Of a stretch of DNA of 19,520 nt, positions 12,023 to 19,029 are shown piece by piece. The position numbers and the translations under genes were made by a program. Position 1 is the first letter of the stretch. Each line of letters starts with the position of its first letter. The notes below the pieces were generated by a model. That model saw only the letters and a program-made list of their open reading frames with translations, searched no databases and had not been told where the DNA came from. Origin of the DNA: JAMCZZ01 sp964363695 (GTDB taxonomy: Bacteria > Patescibacteriota > UBA1384 > XYA2-FULL-43-10 > 1-14-0-10-43-13). The stretch lies in the NCBI GenBank assembly GCA_964363695.1, contig CAYIJI010000017.1:1-19520 (forward strand), read 5' to 3'.

Positions 12023-12265
12023 ATGAATTCTGTTGAAACAATGGGCGAGCACATTGAACAAGAAGCTGCAGAAAAAACAAACTTGGAACTGGAAGAAGAA
12101 ATCAAAGACTTAAAGTCAAGAATTGCAGGGCTTGAAGCGTCAGTTGCGCGGATTTTAGATGATAGAGGGCAATCGCAAAGAACGGGTCAGTTAAATCAAG
12201 ACCCCAGCAGAGCGCAAGAACAGATTGAGCAAGAATATATTGAGAAACTCAATAATTCAAAGTAA
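12023..12265 (+). CDS. Small coiled-coil protein, unknown
   Basis: The 80-residue acidic protein has a heptad-like helix at about residues 10-46 (EAAEKTNLELEEEIKDLKSR, then IAGLEASVARIL) and a Gln/Glu-rich tail. There is no signal peptide or membrane segment. AGAGGAG lies five bases before the ATG, which supports translation. It sits 33 bases upstream of the aminotransferase gene and may be cotranscribed with it. The length and heptads recall small scaffold or chaperone-like proteins, but no family is recognised. Confidence 0.75.
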   Translation: MNSVETMGEHIEQEAAEKTNLELEEEIKDLKSRIAGLEASVARILDDRGQSQRTGQLNQDPSRAQEQIEQEYIEKLNNSK

Positions 12266-12298
12266 TTAATATCCGACATAGGATCGACATTTTTAATT

Positions 12299-13507
12299 AT
12301 GAACTTAAAAATATCTAAGCGAGCCATCTCAGCGCCGGCTTCTCCAATCCGAAAACTTAGCGCTTATGCTGACGAAGCGAAGAAAAAAGGAATTAAAGTT
12401 TACCATCTCAATATCGGCCAGCCTGACTTGAAAGCTCCGATTGAAATATGCTTCGCCCTGAATAAATGTTCCAAGATTGATTATTTGCCCTATGAACAAT
12501 CGCAAGGCACAAAAGAACTTCTTTTGGCCTGGAGGGATTATTTAGAAGATGATGGCATAAAAGTTTCTCCTGAAAATATTTTGATAACAAGCGGAGGGAG
12601 CGAAGGTTTGATTTTGGCCTGTGCTATCGTCTGCAATCCGGGTGAAGAAATACTTGCTTTTGAGCCTTTTTACGCCAATTATCTCGGTTTCGCCAATCTG
12701 GTTTCGGCAAAAATTTCCCCGGTCCAACTTGATCCGAAAAACGGCTATCATTTGCCCGATGAAAAGAAGATTGTTTCAAAAATTACTTCAAAAACCAGAG
12801 CGATTCTTTTAAATAATCCAAACAATCCAACCGGCACTGTTTTTACAAAAGATGAATTAAAATTAATACTCAAAATCGCTAAAAAGCATAATTTATTTAT
12901 AATCAGCGACGAAGCGTACAGCGGAATTTGCTTTGATGGTTGCAAATCGCAAAGTATTTTCACGCTTGCTTCCAAAGAGGATAAAGAGCGAATAATAATT
13001 ATCGACAGTTTGTCGAAGAAATTTAACGTCTGCGGTGCAAGAATTGGAGCTGTGATTTCAACAAATAAATCAGTTCTTTATGCTCTTAATTGTTTCGTCC
13101 AACAACGTTTATCTGTCTCGACCTTGGATCAAAGAATTGTTTTTTCGGCTTTAAGTAACTCTAAAAAATATATTAAAAAAATAACAGGAGAATATGAAGT
13201 AAGACGCAATGCTTTTCTAAAAGAGTTAGAATCAGGGCTTAAGACAAAAATTCATTATCCGGAGGGCGCTTTCTACACCATGGTTAAGTTGCCGGTTAAA
13301 GATTCGGATGAATTTGCCAAATGGCTTTTGACTGATTTTAACGTTAATGGTGAAACGGTAATGGTTGCTCCCGGTTCCGGATTTTACGCAACTCCAGATA
13401 GGGGCAAAGATGAAATCAGAGTTGCTTTTGTATTAAATAAAGAAGATCTAAAAAAAGCAGCTAGGATTTTAATCAAAGGAATTGAAAAATATTCTAAAAA
13501 TAAGTAA
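12299..13507 (+). CDS. PLP-dependent aminotransferase, class I/II (aspartate aminotransferase-like)
   Basis: Fold-type I transaminase that uses pyridoxal phosphate to move amino groups between amino and 2-oxo acids in the cytoplasm. The 402-residue product has the substrate-loop motif NIGQPD (38-43), SGGSEG (98-103), the NNPNNPTG motif with Asn176, Asp204 in ISDEAYSGI binding the pyridine nitrogen, and the Schiff-base lysine Lys240 in DSLSKKFNVCGARIG. The C-terminal DEIRVAF supplies the carboxylate-binding arginine. Length is typical. Aspartate, aromatic and MalY-like enzymes share this pattern, so substrate is not assigned. No Shine-Dalgarno is close to ATG 12299 (AGGA is about 15 bases away), so translation may depend on the upstream small gene or be weak. 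Confidence 0.93.
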   Translation: MNLKISKRAISAPASPIRKLSAYADEAKKKGIKVYHLNIGQPDLKAPIEICFALNKCSKIDYLPYEQSQGTKELLLAWRDYLEDDGIKVSPENILITSGGSEGLILACAIVCNPGEEILAFEPFYANYLGFANLVSAKISPVQLDPKNGYHLPDEKKIVSKITSKTRAILLNNPNNPTGTVFTKDELKLILKIAKKHNLFIISDEAYSGICFDGCKSQSIFTLASKEDKERIIIIDSLSKKFNVCGARIGAVISTNKSVLYALNCFVQQRLSVSTLDQRIVFSALSNSKKYIKKITGEYEVRRNAFLKELESGLKTKIHYPEGAFYTMVKLPVKDSDEFAKWLLTDFNVNGETVMVAPGSGFYATPDRGKDEIRVAFVLNKEDLKKAARILIKGIEKYSKNK

Positions 13508-13526
13508 AAATAAGCGTCATTGTCTC

Positions 13527-13627
13527 GTCATTGCGAGGAGCGGATCAGATCCCTCGATGCTTCGGGACAGGCTCCGCAATCTATTTTAAGGATTGCCGCG
13601 CTTCAAAGTTGCATCGCTCGCAATGAC
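13527..13627. repeat. Dispersed palindromic element, GTCATTGCGAGG subfamily
   Basis: The ends GTCATTGCGAG and CTCGCAATGAC are perfect inverted repeats. The interior AGATTGCCGCG-like block (here GGATTGCCGCG) and the GCAATCT block match the core of element 2 at 8507-8589. An outer TCATTGT/ACAATGA pair extends the palindrome on both sides. Confidence 0.8.
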
Positions 13628-13652
13628 AATGAGTAAATAATTAAGGATGAAT

Positions 13653-14087
13653 ATGGAGATAGGAAAACGGGCAGTTGGGATAATTATTAAGGACGATAAA
13701 ATTCTTTTAATGCATCGGTTCAATCCGAGCTGGCAAGAGGGTTGGTATTTTGTATTTCCCGGCGGCGGCGTTGAGGAAGGTGAAACGACAGAAGAGGCAA
13801 CAATTCGGGAAATTAAAGAAGAACTCTCAATTGATGCTAAAATCGATAAACTTTTATTTATTCATCATAACCCCGCTCAAGTTTATGAGTTTAAGGGCAG
13901 AGATGAATATTTTTACTTGATAACCGATTTTACTGGAGAAGTTCAGCTTGGAGGTCCTGAGAAAGAGCGAATGCATGAAGGCAATCAATTCCACCCGAAA
14001 TGGGTTTCTATAAGCGAGATGAAGAATATGCCGAATCTTTATCCCAAAGAAGCGAAAGGTAAATTGATTGAGTTGTTAAGCAAATAG
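13653..14087 (+). CDS. Nudix hydrolase
   Basis: Hydrolyses a nucleoside diphosphate linked to another moiety, with a divalent metal. The product of about 144 residues carries the Nudix box GGGVEEGETTEEATIREIKEEL (about residues 37-58), with the REIKEE catalytic helix intact; the usual Gly after EE-x is replaced by Ser (EELSI). The N-terminal strand KRAVGIIIKDDKILLMHR and a C-terminal FHPKWVSISEMKNMP (the usual W-x-x-x-E-like segment) fit the fold. Substrate specificity cannot be read. I prefer ATG 13653, as AAGGA overlaps the ATG at 13647 and lies five bases before 13653. It stands between two dispersed palindromic elements, with no other gene in its transcript. Confidence 0.93.
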   Translation: MEIGKRAVGIIIKDDKILLMHRFNPSWQEGWYFVFPGGGVEEGETTEEATIREIKEELSIDAKIDKLLFIHHNPAQVYEFKGRDEYFYLITDFTGEVQLGGPEKERMHEGNQFHPKWVSISEMKNMPNLYPKEAKGKLIELLSK

Positions 14088-14134
14088 GTATATAGGCAAA
14101 CAAGTAAATAAAGAGCGATAGATCCGTTCTTTTT

Positions 14135-14245
14135 GTAACCATTCACTGTCATTCCCGCGAAGGCGGGAATCCAGAAATAATATAATAAATCTAAACACTG
14201 GATCCCCGTCTTCACGGGGATGACACAGGGGCGATGAATGGTTAC
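14135..14245. mobile_element. MITE-like palindromic element 3
   Basis: The ends GTAACCATTCACTG and CGATGAATGGTTAC match those of elements 1 and 2. The core TGTCATTCCCGCGAAGGCGGGAATCCAG...CTGGATCCCC...GGGGATGACA belongs to the same class as element 1. TCTTTTT lies on both sides (14128-14134 and 14248-14254), a possible but weak target duplication in a T-rich context. Confidence 0.8.
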
Positions 14246-14271
14246 TCTCTTTTTCAATTACTCTTTTTTTG

Positions 14272-14300
14272 TTGCCTAATAATTGATTTTCTGTTATTAT
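14272..14300 (+). promoter_or_regulatory. Putative promoter of the radical SAM gene
   Basis: TTGCCT (14272-14277) and TATTAT (14295-14300) are separated by 17 nt. The leader would be about 75 nt. Confidence 0.5.
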
Positions 14301-14305
14301 GAGCC

Positions 14306-14363
14306 GGAAATTTGGATTGCATGAAAGTGCGGTTCAAGTTAGCACAAAAGACAAGTAATTTCC
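14306..14363 (+). promoter_or_regulatory. Possible structured leader of the radical SAM gene
   Basis: GGAAATT (14306-14312) pairs exactly with AATTTCC (14357-14363), enclosing GTGC/GCAC (14327-14330/14342-14345). The outer stem ends just before AAAAGGAGGGG, the ribosome binding site, so opening or closing it could affect translation. No known riboswitch class is recognised. Confidence 0.35.
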
Positions 14364-14382
14364 CGAAAAGGAGGGGAGCATC

Positions 14383-15780
14383 TTGAAGATAGCTCTAGTC
14401 GAGTGTCTAGGTCCTGACCGTCTGAATATCTATGCCCTAATCAAAATGTCAAGAGGTGTCCCACTTCTTGCGGCTATTTTGAAAAAAGAGGGCCATGAAG
14501 TTACCTGCTACGTTGAGTCGGTAGAGCGATTCGATTTATGGGAACTCATGAACTACGATTTGGTTGGATTCAGCATTATCAGCTGTACTGCAAATCCAAC
14601 TTACGCTATGATCAGACAACTTCGGTCCGAAAGCTATAATGGCATAATTGTAGTTGGTGGACCGCATGCAACTGTTTTACCGGAGGAGTCACTTGATGTT
14701 GGCGCCGATGTGGTTGTTCGACATGAGGGCGACAAAACTCTACCTCAATTAGTTCGAGCGAGGCAAAACAGAGAGAGTCTTGCTAATGTCTTGGGTATAA
14801 CATGGAAAGACGGGGCTGTAATACGACGAAATGGTGATCAGCCTCTTCTGACAGAAGAAGAGCTCTCAGCATTGCCTCTTCCGGCTTTCGATACTATCGT
14901 CGGCTATGAGAAGATGGAGCAGACTCTTTTTAATAACAGCCGGGGATGTCCGTCCAAATGTCGGTTCTGCGCTGTTGCAACAACATTTGGCCCAGAGTAT
15001 CGCGCTTCATCAGTTGAAGCACGTATTGCATGGCTCCGAGAGTATAAGGAGCGGTATCCTGCTTCTTGGGAAGAGAATGTTATCTTCTTCTCGGACGACA
15101 ACTTTTTTGGAAATGCTCGCACCAGGTTGATTACGATTGAGTTTATGGAGCAGATGATTGCTTGTGATCTGATCCCGCCAAAAGGTTGGCTCTGCCAGGC
15201 GAGAGTGACGGATATGATTCCGGAAATAGCAGAGCTCATGAAACTGGCTGGATGCGATATAGTTTGCTTGGGAATTGAGTCCGCTGACGCGGTCACACTG
15301 AAGAAGATGAGAAAAGGCCAGACTCCGGAGCAGATTAGAAGCTGTTTAGCTACCCTTAATGCCGCCGGTATTAAATCGCTGGCCATGACTATTGCGGGTG
15401 CTGACACAGACACCGCCCGGTCATTTTTCAGGGGTATTCGCCAACTTTGGCGTTGGGGGATTACTTACCTCCAGGTCTTAGGGCTTGTACTTCTGCCCGG
15501 GACTGAAATTGAGGATGATTTTGAGTCGGAAGGGCGTGAATGGTTGAGAGATTACGATCTCTACAACGGCCAGCATGTTCTATTTCGGCCAAAAAAAATG
15601 AGCCGGTTCGGTGCTTGGCTTTGCCTCTATGCCATTCCGATCTGGTTCTACTTCTTCACTAGCCACGGCCGCGGGCTGATCAAGGAACACTGGAAGTCTT
15701 ACCGCGGCATACTGTGGATTGCGTTTAAGCAGTCATTGTCTCGTTTCGGACGGACGATTCTAGATCGTTTTGTCCACTAG
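14383..15780 (+). CDS. B12-binding-domain radical SAM protein
   Basis: This 465-residue protein has the two-domain layout of the BchE/HpnP-like class. An N-terminal cobalamin-binding Rossmann domain (residues 1 to about 130) holds VGFSIISCTANPTYAMI and VVGGPHATVLPEE. The radical SAM barrel starts at NNSRGCPSKCRFCA, with the cluster ligands Cys189, Cys193 and Cys196. FFSDDNFFGN, CLGIESAD and the TIAGADTDT region follow as barrel strands. A hydrophobic stretch near residues 405-425 (RFGAWLCLYAIPIWFYFF) suggests membrane association, as in lipid-modifying members. The canonical cobalamin DxHxxG motif is not evident, which is common in this class. The start is TTG 14383, eight bases after AAAAGGAGG. 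The gene stands alone between its promoter and a terminator, and is GC-richer than its neighbours. The substrate is unknown. Confidence 0.9.
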   Translation: MKIALVECLGPDRLNIYALIKMSRGVPLLAAILKKEGHEVTCYVESVERFDLWELMNYDLVGFSIISCTANPTYAMIRQLRSESYNGIIVVGGPHATVLPEESLDVGADVVVRHEGDKTLPQLVRARQNRESLANVLGITWKDGAVIRRNGDQPLLTEEELSALPLPAFDTIVGYEKMEQTLFNNSRGCPSKCRFCAVATTFGPEYRASSVEARIAWLREYKERYPASWEENVIFFSDDNFFGNARTRLITIEFMEQMIACDLIPPKGWLCQARVTDMIPEIAELMKLAGCDIVCLGIESADAVTLKKMRKGQTPEQIRSCLATLNAAGIKSLAMTIAGADTDTARSFFRGIRQLWRWGITYLQVLGLVLLPGTEIEDDFESEGREWLRDYDLYNGQHVLFRPKKMSRFGAWLCLYAIPIWFYFFTSHGRGLIKEHWKSYRGILWIAFKQSLSRFGRTILDRFVH

Positions 15781-15784
15781 CCGA

Positions 15785-15817
15785 AGCCCTAGCAATTGCA
15801 GTAATGTTGCTGGGGCT
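15785..15817 (+). terminator. Intrinsic terminator after the radical SAM gene
   Basis: AGCCCTAGCAA pairs with TTGCTGGGGCT (11 bp with one G-U) around an 11-nt loop and is followed by TTTCAT. It has the same general form as the hairpin after the dihydroorotase gene. Confidence 0.7.
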
Positions 15818-15838
15818 TTTCATATTCTAAACTTGGCA

Positions 15839-15844
15839 TATAAT
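15839..15844 (+). promoter_or_regulatory. -10 element, possibly giving a leaderless mRNA
   Basis: A perfect TATAAT ends seven bases before the ATG at 15851, so transcription would start at or next to the start codon. No clear -35 is seen; the region overlaps the preceding terminator. Confidence 0.5.
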
Positions 15845-15850
15845 GGAGAT

Positions 15851-16333
15851 ATGCCGACAGAAATCGAACAATCTGAAATTGATAAGCAAATGAACGCTAT
15901 AATCGCACAAAATGAGGGTTATGCAGAAGTCGAGCCTTCTTTGGAAGAGCAGCAAAAATATTTAAGCCGGTACTCTTTTTCCGCTCTCGTCTGCAGCGCA
16001 GTTTATTTTTGGTATATGAAGGACAAAGTATTTTTTTGGGCAAGCGTTTTGTCCTCAGTTTTATTTTTCCCAATACTATTTATTCTTCCTTTTATGGCAA
16101 GACAGCGGGCTTGGAAAACGCATGAATGGCGTTCGTTCAGCCATTTTCAATCAGTACAGAAGAAATGGGATCGGGCTTCTGTATATGTTTTTATTATCTC
16201 AATTTTTGCGATCTTCCTTGTTTCATACTATGAAGTACGGTTAATTTCCAGTCTTCTAAATACCAATGGGATCAACGACATAAACGATGCCAAACAGCTC
16301 CAGCAAGATTTGGAACAAACGCTCGGCAGCTAA
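15851..16333 (+). CDS. Membrane protein, unknown
   Basis: The 160-residue product has an acidic cytoplasm-like N-terminus (residues 1-40) followed by hydrophobic segments at about 41-56, 60-83 and 109-127. Between the last two is a conserved-looking basic stretch, RQRAWKTHEWRSFSHFQSVQKKWDRAS. The pattern resembles small DUF2628-like membrane proteins, but I cannot confirm this. ATG 15851 is chosen because it lies just after a TATAAT element and a GGAG; an in-frame start at 15770 would overlap the radical SAM stop and terminator. It opens a run of four co-directional genes of unknown function that leads to the ECF sigma gene. Confidence 0.75.
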   Translation: MPTEIEQSEIDKQMNAIIAQNEGYAEVEPSLEEQQKYLSRYSFSALVCSAVYFWYMKDKVFFWASVLSSVLFFPILFILPFMARQRAWKTHEWRSFSHFQSVQKKWDRASVYVFIISIFAIFLVSYYEVRLISSLLNTNGINDINDAKQLQQDLEQTLGS

Positions 16334-16399
16334 ACTGTTTGATTTAGAAATCAAAAAAGTTTATTCTTAGAATAAGAATAAATAAAAAAGAGAGGAATG

Positions 16400-16807
16400 A
16401 TGGAAAATTCAAATCAGGATCCGAGTATCGCAACATCTAACAATAACTTTGTCGGAGAACAGGCTCAAAATACATCTTCGGCGCCGGAGGCAGCCCCGCC
16501 GACTGCCCCAATAAAACCTTACCAGCAAGAAAGCATTCCTGAAGCAGCACAGCCATCTATCACGGAGGTTCCAGCGGAAAATATTCAATCCGAGCAACAA
16601 CCGCAAACTCCGCCAGCTCCAGTGCTTGAAACTTCATCTTTACCACCTAACCTTGCTGCCTCGCAACAGACGGAGGCGGCAGGAAGCGCTATGCTGCAAG
16701 GCAATATTCCAACCAAGTCATCCAATCTTAAAATTATCCTTATTGTTCTAGGCGTAATAATCTTGATCGCAGGCGGTTATTTAGCTTATCAGTATATGAA
16801 TAAATAA
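16400..16807 (+). CDS. Pro/Gln-rich tail-anchored membrane protein, unknown
   Basis: The 135-residue product has a low-complexity region rich in Pro, Ala, Gln, Ser and Glu (about residues 1-105) with no predicted fold. A single C-terminal hydrophobic helix (LKIILIVLGVIILIAGGYLAYQYM) ends two residues before the stop. With no signal peptide, this suggests a tail anchor with the disordered part in the cytoplasm, although an outward orientation is possible. Two ATGs overlap (16397, 16400); GAGG spacing favours the second. It is 66 bases downstream of the previous gene. Two AT-rich hairpin-like inverted repeats lie between them (TTTGATTT/AAATCAAA and TTATTCT/AGAATAA). Confidence 0.75.
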   Translation: MENSNQDPSIATSNNNFVGEQAQNTSSAPEAAPPTAPIKPYQQESIPEAAQPSITEVPAENIQSEQQPQTPPAPVLETSSLPPNLAASQQTEAAGSAMLQGNIPTKSSNLKIILIVLGVIILIAGGYLAYQYMNK

Positions 16808-16847
16808 TAGAAAATAGATTATTAAGAAACGTATCTAAAGGGAAAGA

Positions 16848-17522
16848 ATGGGCAAAAAACTGAATCTTATATTGGCTATCCGTCTTCACGAACAGCTCTC
16901 CGAACTGGTCGAAACTTATGGAGTGGAAAATGTCAGAGAAATTCTGGTCCAGTTTCAGGCAGAAAAACCTAAAGAAAAAGCGGCTCCTCCGGTAGACAAA
17001 GCCGCAGAAGAGCAGAAAGCAAAACAGCTTCTAGAGGCGAAGCTTCCTCCTAATATTAAGAATATTGAACAGTTTGAGGCAGTCATCAATGATTTTGCGG
17101 CAAAAGGCAAAATCAAGCCGGAAGTGTATCAGGGACTCAAAGGTTTTATTGAAAACGCAAAGCTGATATCGGTCGGACAATACAAGAAGGTGAACGAGTC
17201 GTTTATCATCAACTTAACTTCAAAACCGGATTCAATCCAAGCCCAAACTCCGGAGGAGGATTGGATAAAATACAACGGAGAGACGATCAGAAAGCATCTT
17301 AAGCAAAAACTCAGATTAGTCGGTTATGATTTTCTTGATTCAGAGGCAGAAGTTGGCAAGAGTTTTGATGTAAAACGGCATAATATTGTGGGAAAAGAAG
17401 TGATTACAGAATCGGCTTTAGATAAGAGAGTTTTAAAAGTGACGAATGAAGGCCTAATTATCGGCCGCAAGCTTCATATAAATGCCAATGTAATAATAGG
17501 TAGTTTTCAGCCGAATAATTAA
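16848..17522 (+). CDS. Unknown protein with GrpE-like C-terminal segment
   Basis: The 224-residue product has an N-terminal helix (NLILAIRLHEQLSELVETYG) and a charged Lys/Ala/Glu linker (about residues 35-65). A helical middle (66-125) and a beta-rich C-terminus follow. The last 50 residues, GKSFDVKRHNIVGKEVIT, then LDKRVLKVTNEGLIIGRKLH and ANVIIGS, follow the order of the GrpE beta domain (FDPxxHxAV, then a strand with GY, then R-A-x-V-x-V). A true GrpE has a long paired helix before this, only partly present here, so I treat it as a distant resemblance. It has no signal peptide. It lies 40 bases after the preceding gene, with AAAGGGAAAG before ATG. Confidence 0.7.
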   Translation: MGKKLNLILAIRLHEQLSELVETYGVENVREILVQFQAEKPKEKAAPPVDKAAEEQKAKQLLEAKLPPNIKNIEQFEAVINDFAAKGKIKPEVYQGLKGFIENAKLISVGQYKKVNESFIINLTSKPDSIQAQTPEEDWIKYNGETIRKHLKQKLRLVGYDFLDSEAEVGKSFDVKRHNIVGKEVITESALDKRVLKVTNEGLIIGRKLHINANVIIGSFQPNN

Positions 17523-17552
17523 ATTTTGTAGTAGTTCTCTTGTCACCTGTCG

Positions 17553-17558
17553 TATAAT
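17553..17558 (+). promoter_or_regulatory. -10 element before the ECF sigma gene
   Basis: A perfect TATAAT lies about 25 bases before the ATG, with GAGAGGAG in between. The nearest -35-like TTGTAG (17526-17531) is 21 nt away. GTCACCTGTCG directly upstream could instead be an ECF-type element. Confidence 0.45.
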
Positions 17559-17579
17559 ATATATGAGAGGAGTTTTACC

Positions 17580-18125
17580 ATGAGAAGCCAGGTGAACAAA
17601 AAAATATTGGCAGAGGCACAAAAAGGTAACCTTTTGGCTTTTGAAAAAATCCTTTTAAAGTATGAAAAGCCGATTTTCATACATATTGCCCGCTTGGTCA
17701 GAAGAAGGGAAGACGCTGAAGACCTAACGCAGGAAACTTTTATAAAACTATATAAAAATATCAAAAAATACGATTTAAAAAGCAACTCCAAATTTACAAC
17801 ATGGCTGTTTACTATCGCGACCAACACAACGTACGACTGGTTTCGCAAACAAAAGCGGAACAAAGAGCTTCTAATACTTGATGATCCTGATAAGAGAAAG
17901 GTAATTGAAAAGTTCTTACTAACAAATGAAACGCCAGGCTATATCAAATTCGATGTTATTGCAGGCTTAAAAAAGATCAAGCCGGTTTACAGGTCGGTGC
18001 TTTCATTATTTTACTTAAGAGGATTCAGCTACAGTGAGATCGCAAGAATTAAAAATATTCCTATCAACACCGTGAAAACATATTTATATCGGGCAAAGCT
18101 CGCTATGAGGGAACATTTACTCTAA
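17580..18125 (+). CDS. ECF-family RNA polymerase sigma factor
   Basis: The 181-residue product is an extracytoplasmic-function sigma-70 factor that directs RNA polymerase to a small regulon. Region 2 is visible at residues 20-90 (FEKILLKYEKPIF, EDAEDLTQETFIKLYKNI, FTTWLFTIATNTTYDWFRKQKR), and covers core binding and -10 recognition. Region 4 lies at about residues 125-181, with the helix-turn-helix FSYSEIARIKNIPINTVKTYLYRAKLAMREHLL that would read the -35. The start is fixed by GAGGAG about eight bases upstream. It has its own TATAAT and is followed, after four bases, by a two-TM protein in the position where anti-sigma factors are usually encoded, then by a secreted protein. The inducing signal and target promoters are unknown. 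Confidence 0.95.
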   Translation: MRSQVNKKILAEAQKGNLLAFEKILLKYEKPIFIHIARLVRRREDAEDLTQETFIKLYKNIKKYDLKSNSKFTTWLFTIATNTTYDWFRKQKRNKELLILDDPDKRKVIEKFLLTNETPGYIKFDVIAGLKKIKPVYRSVLSLFYLRGFSYSEIARIKNIPINTVKTYLYRAKLAMREHLL

Positions 18126-18129
18126 TTTA

Positions 18130-18447
18130 ATGGCCGAAGAAATTTTGCAAAATTTAATAGCTGCCAATTCATCTTTTCCAGAGGAGATTCACCTTATTAT
18201 AATGAGGAAAGTAGCATTATTTAAATTCAAAAAAGTTTTTTTGATCTATTCTTGCCTCTCTATCCTTAATCTTTTGTCATTCGCAGGATTTTCCTTATTT
18301 TTGAAATCATTTCTTTGGGCATCGTTTCCATTTGTGCTTTTTTCCCTGATTGGTTTGTATCTTTTTTTACTAATAATCAAGTCCAAAAGCAGATATCGCA
18401 AATTTGTATTAAACCTTGAAACAAATGCTTCCTCCTCGGCGTATTAA
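18130..18447 (+). CDS. Two-TM protein in the anti-sigma position
   Basis: The 105-residue product begins four bases after the sigma stop, so translation is probably coupled. The N-terminal 30 residues (MAEEILQNLIAANSSFPEEIHL...) are polar and could contact the sigma factor. Two hydrophobic helices follow (about 36-57 and 61-84, through YSCLSILNLLSFAGFSLFL and FPFVLFSLIGLYLFLLII), then a basic tail. Known anti-sigma domains (zinc-binding HxxxCxxC) are absent. The anti-sigma role is inferred only from position and topology. Confidence 0.8.
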   Translation: MAEEILQNLIAANSSFPEEIHLIIMRKVALFKFKKVFLIYSCLSILNLLSFAGFSLFLKSFLWASFPFVLFSLIGLYLFLLIIKSKSRYRKFVLNLETNASSSAY

Positions 18448-18492
18448 CTATTGTAGCCGGTTTTAAAGTTAGTCATCGTGAAAGGAGGCAAC

Positions 18493-18897
18493 TTGACAAA
18501 AAAACAGCGGAGGAAAAAACGGAGGAATAATTTTAAGGCGATAATCGTAATCGCCCTCGTCCTTTCCTTAACCGCCATTTCTCCCATAACCGTCGTTCAA
18601 GCTTATAGTGACAGCCAAGTGACTATTAGTGAAAGTGGAAGACATAAGAAGAACATTCAAGAAGTTAGAAAAAGGCATAAAAATGAGGTAAGAGGAACTA
18701 ATTCGGAATATAGGGCTTCTGTTGAATCGGCCAGAGCAGAGTATAAACAGGCTCTTCTCACCGCAAAATCGAAGGGTGAACGAGTGGAGGCAAGAAAGAA
18801 ATTCCGGAAAGCAATCCGCGAAGCCAGGGCAAAAATGCTGAAAGACAAAAGAGAAGAGCAAAAAGATTTTAAACTCAGCATGGCTGGATTAAAATAG
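18493..18897 (+). CDS. Secreted basic coiled-coil protein, unknown
   Basis: The product starts at TTG 18493, four bases after AAAGGAGG; an in-frame GTG at 18478 lies before that site. The 134-residue protein has a very basic N-terminus (TKKQRRKKRRNN), a hydrophobic stretch (AIIVIALVLSLTAISPITVV) and a likely cleavage after VQA near residue 37. The mature part is a highly charged helical region rich in Lys, Arg and Glu with repeated EAR/ARAEY/REARAK units, probably one long coiled coil. It is the last gene of the sigma operon, followed by a strong terminator, and is a reasonable candidate target or partner of the sigma system. No family is recognised. Confidence 0.8.
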   Translation: MTKKQRRKKRRNNFKAIIVIALVLSLTAISPITVVQAYSDSQVTISESGRHKKNIQEVRKRHKNEVRGTNSEYRASVESARAEYKQALLTAKSKGERVEARKKFRKAIREARAKMLKDKREEQKDFKLSMAGLK

Positions 18898-18918
18898 ACA
18901 ATTAAATAAGTTAGCATA

Positions 18919-18948
18919 AAAATAAACCTCCGTTTGGAGGTTTATTTT
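18919..18948 (+). terminator. Intrinsic terminator of the sigma operon
   Basis: A perfect 13-bp stem (18919-18931/18936-18948) with loop GTTT ends in a T-rich side. A second weaker hairpin, GCCAA/TTGGC (18959-18972) followed by CTTTTT, backs it up. Confidence 0.92.
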
Positions 18949-18967
18949 TATTCCACAAGCCAAATCA

Positions 18968-18997
18968 TTGGCCTTTTTAATATGGGGCGTATATAAT
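18968..18997 (+). promoter_or_regulatory. Promoter of the last gene
   Basis: TTGGCC (18968-18973) and a perfect TATAAT (18992-18997) are separated by 18 nt. The start would be near 19004. The -35 overlaps the second terminator hairpin. Confidence 0.6.
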
Positions 18998-19029
18998 TAT
19001 AGACGTAATTATTAACGGAGAAGTAAAAA

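Noticed and set aside
11849..12061. 70-codon minus-strand frame across the GC-rich leader
   Set aside because: It overlaps a plus-strand promoter, hairpins and ribosome binding site, and the translation has no recognisable features.
14904..15413. 169-codon minus-strand frame inside the radical SAM gene
   Set aside because: It is antisense to a strongly conserved domain with cluster cysteines; long antisense frames are common in GC-richer genes.
1978..18897. Alternative genetic code with UGA as Gly, as in some candidate phyla
   Set aside because: TGA ends the dihydroorotase, the glycosyltransferase, its partner and the orphan gene at family-typical lengths or operon overlaps, so UGA is a stop.
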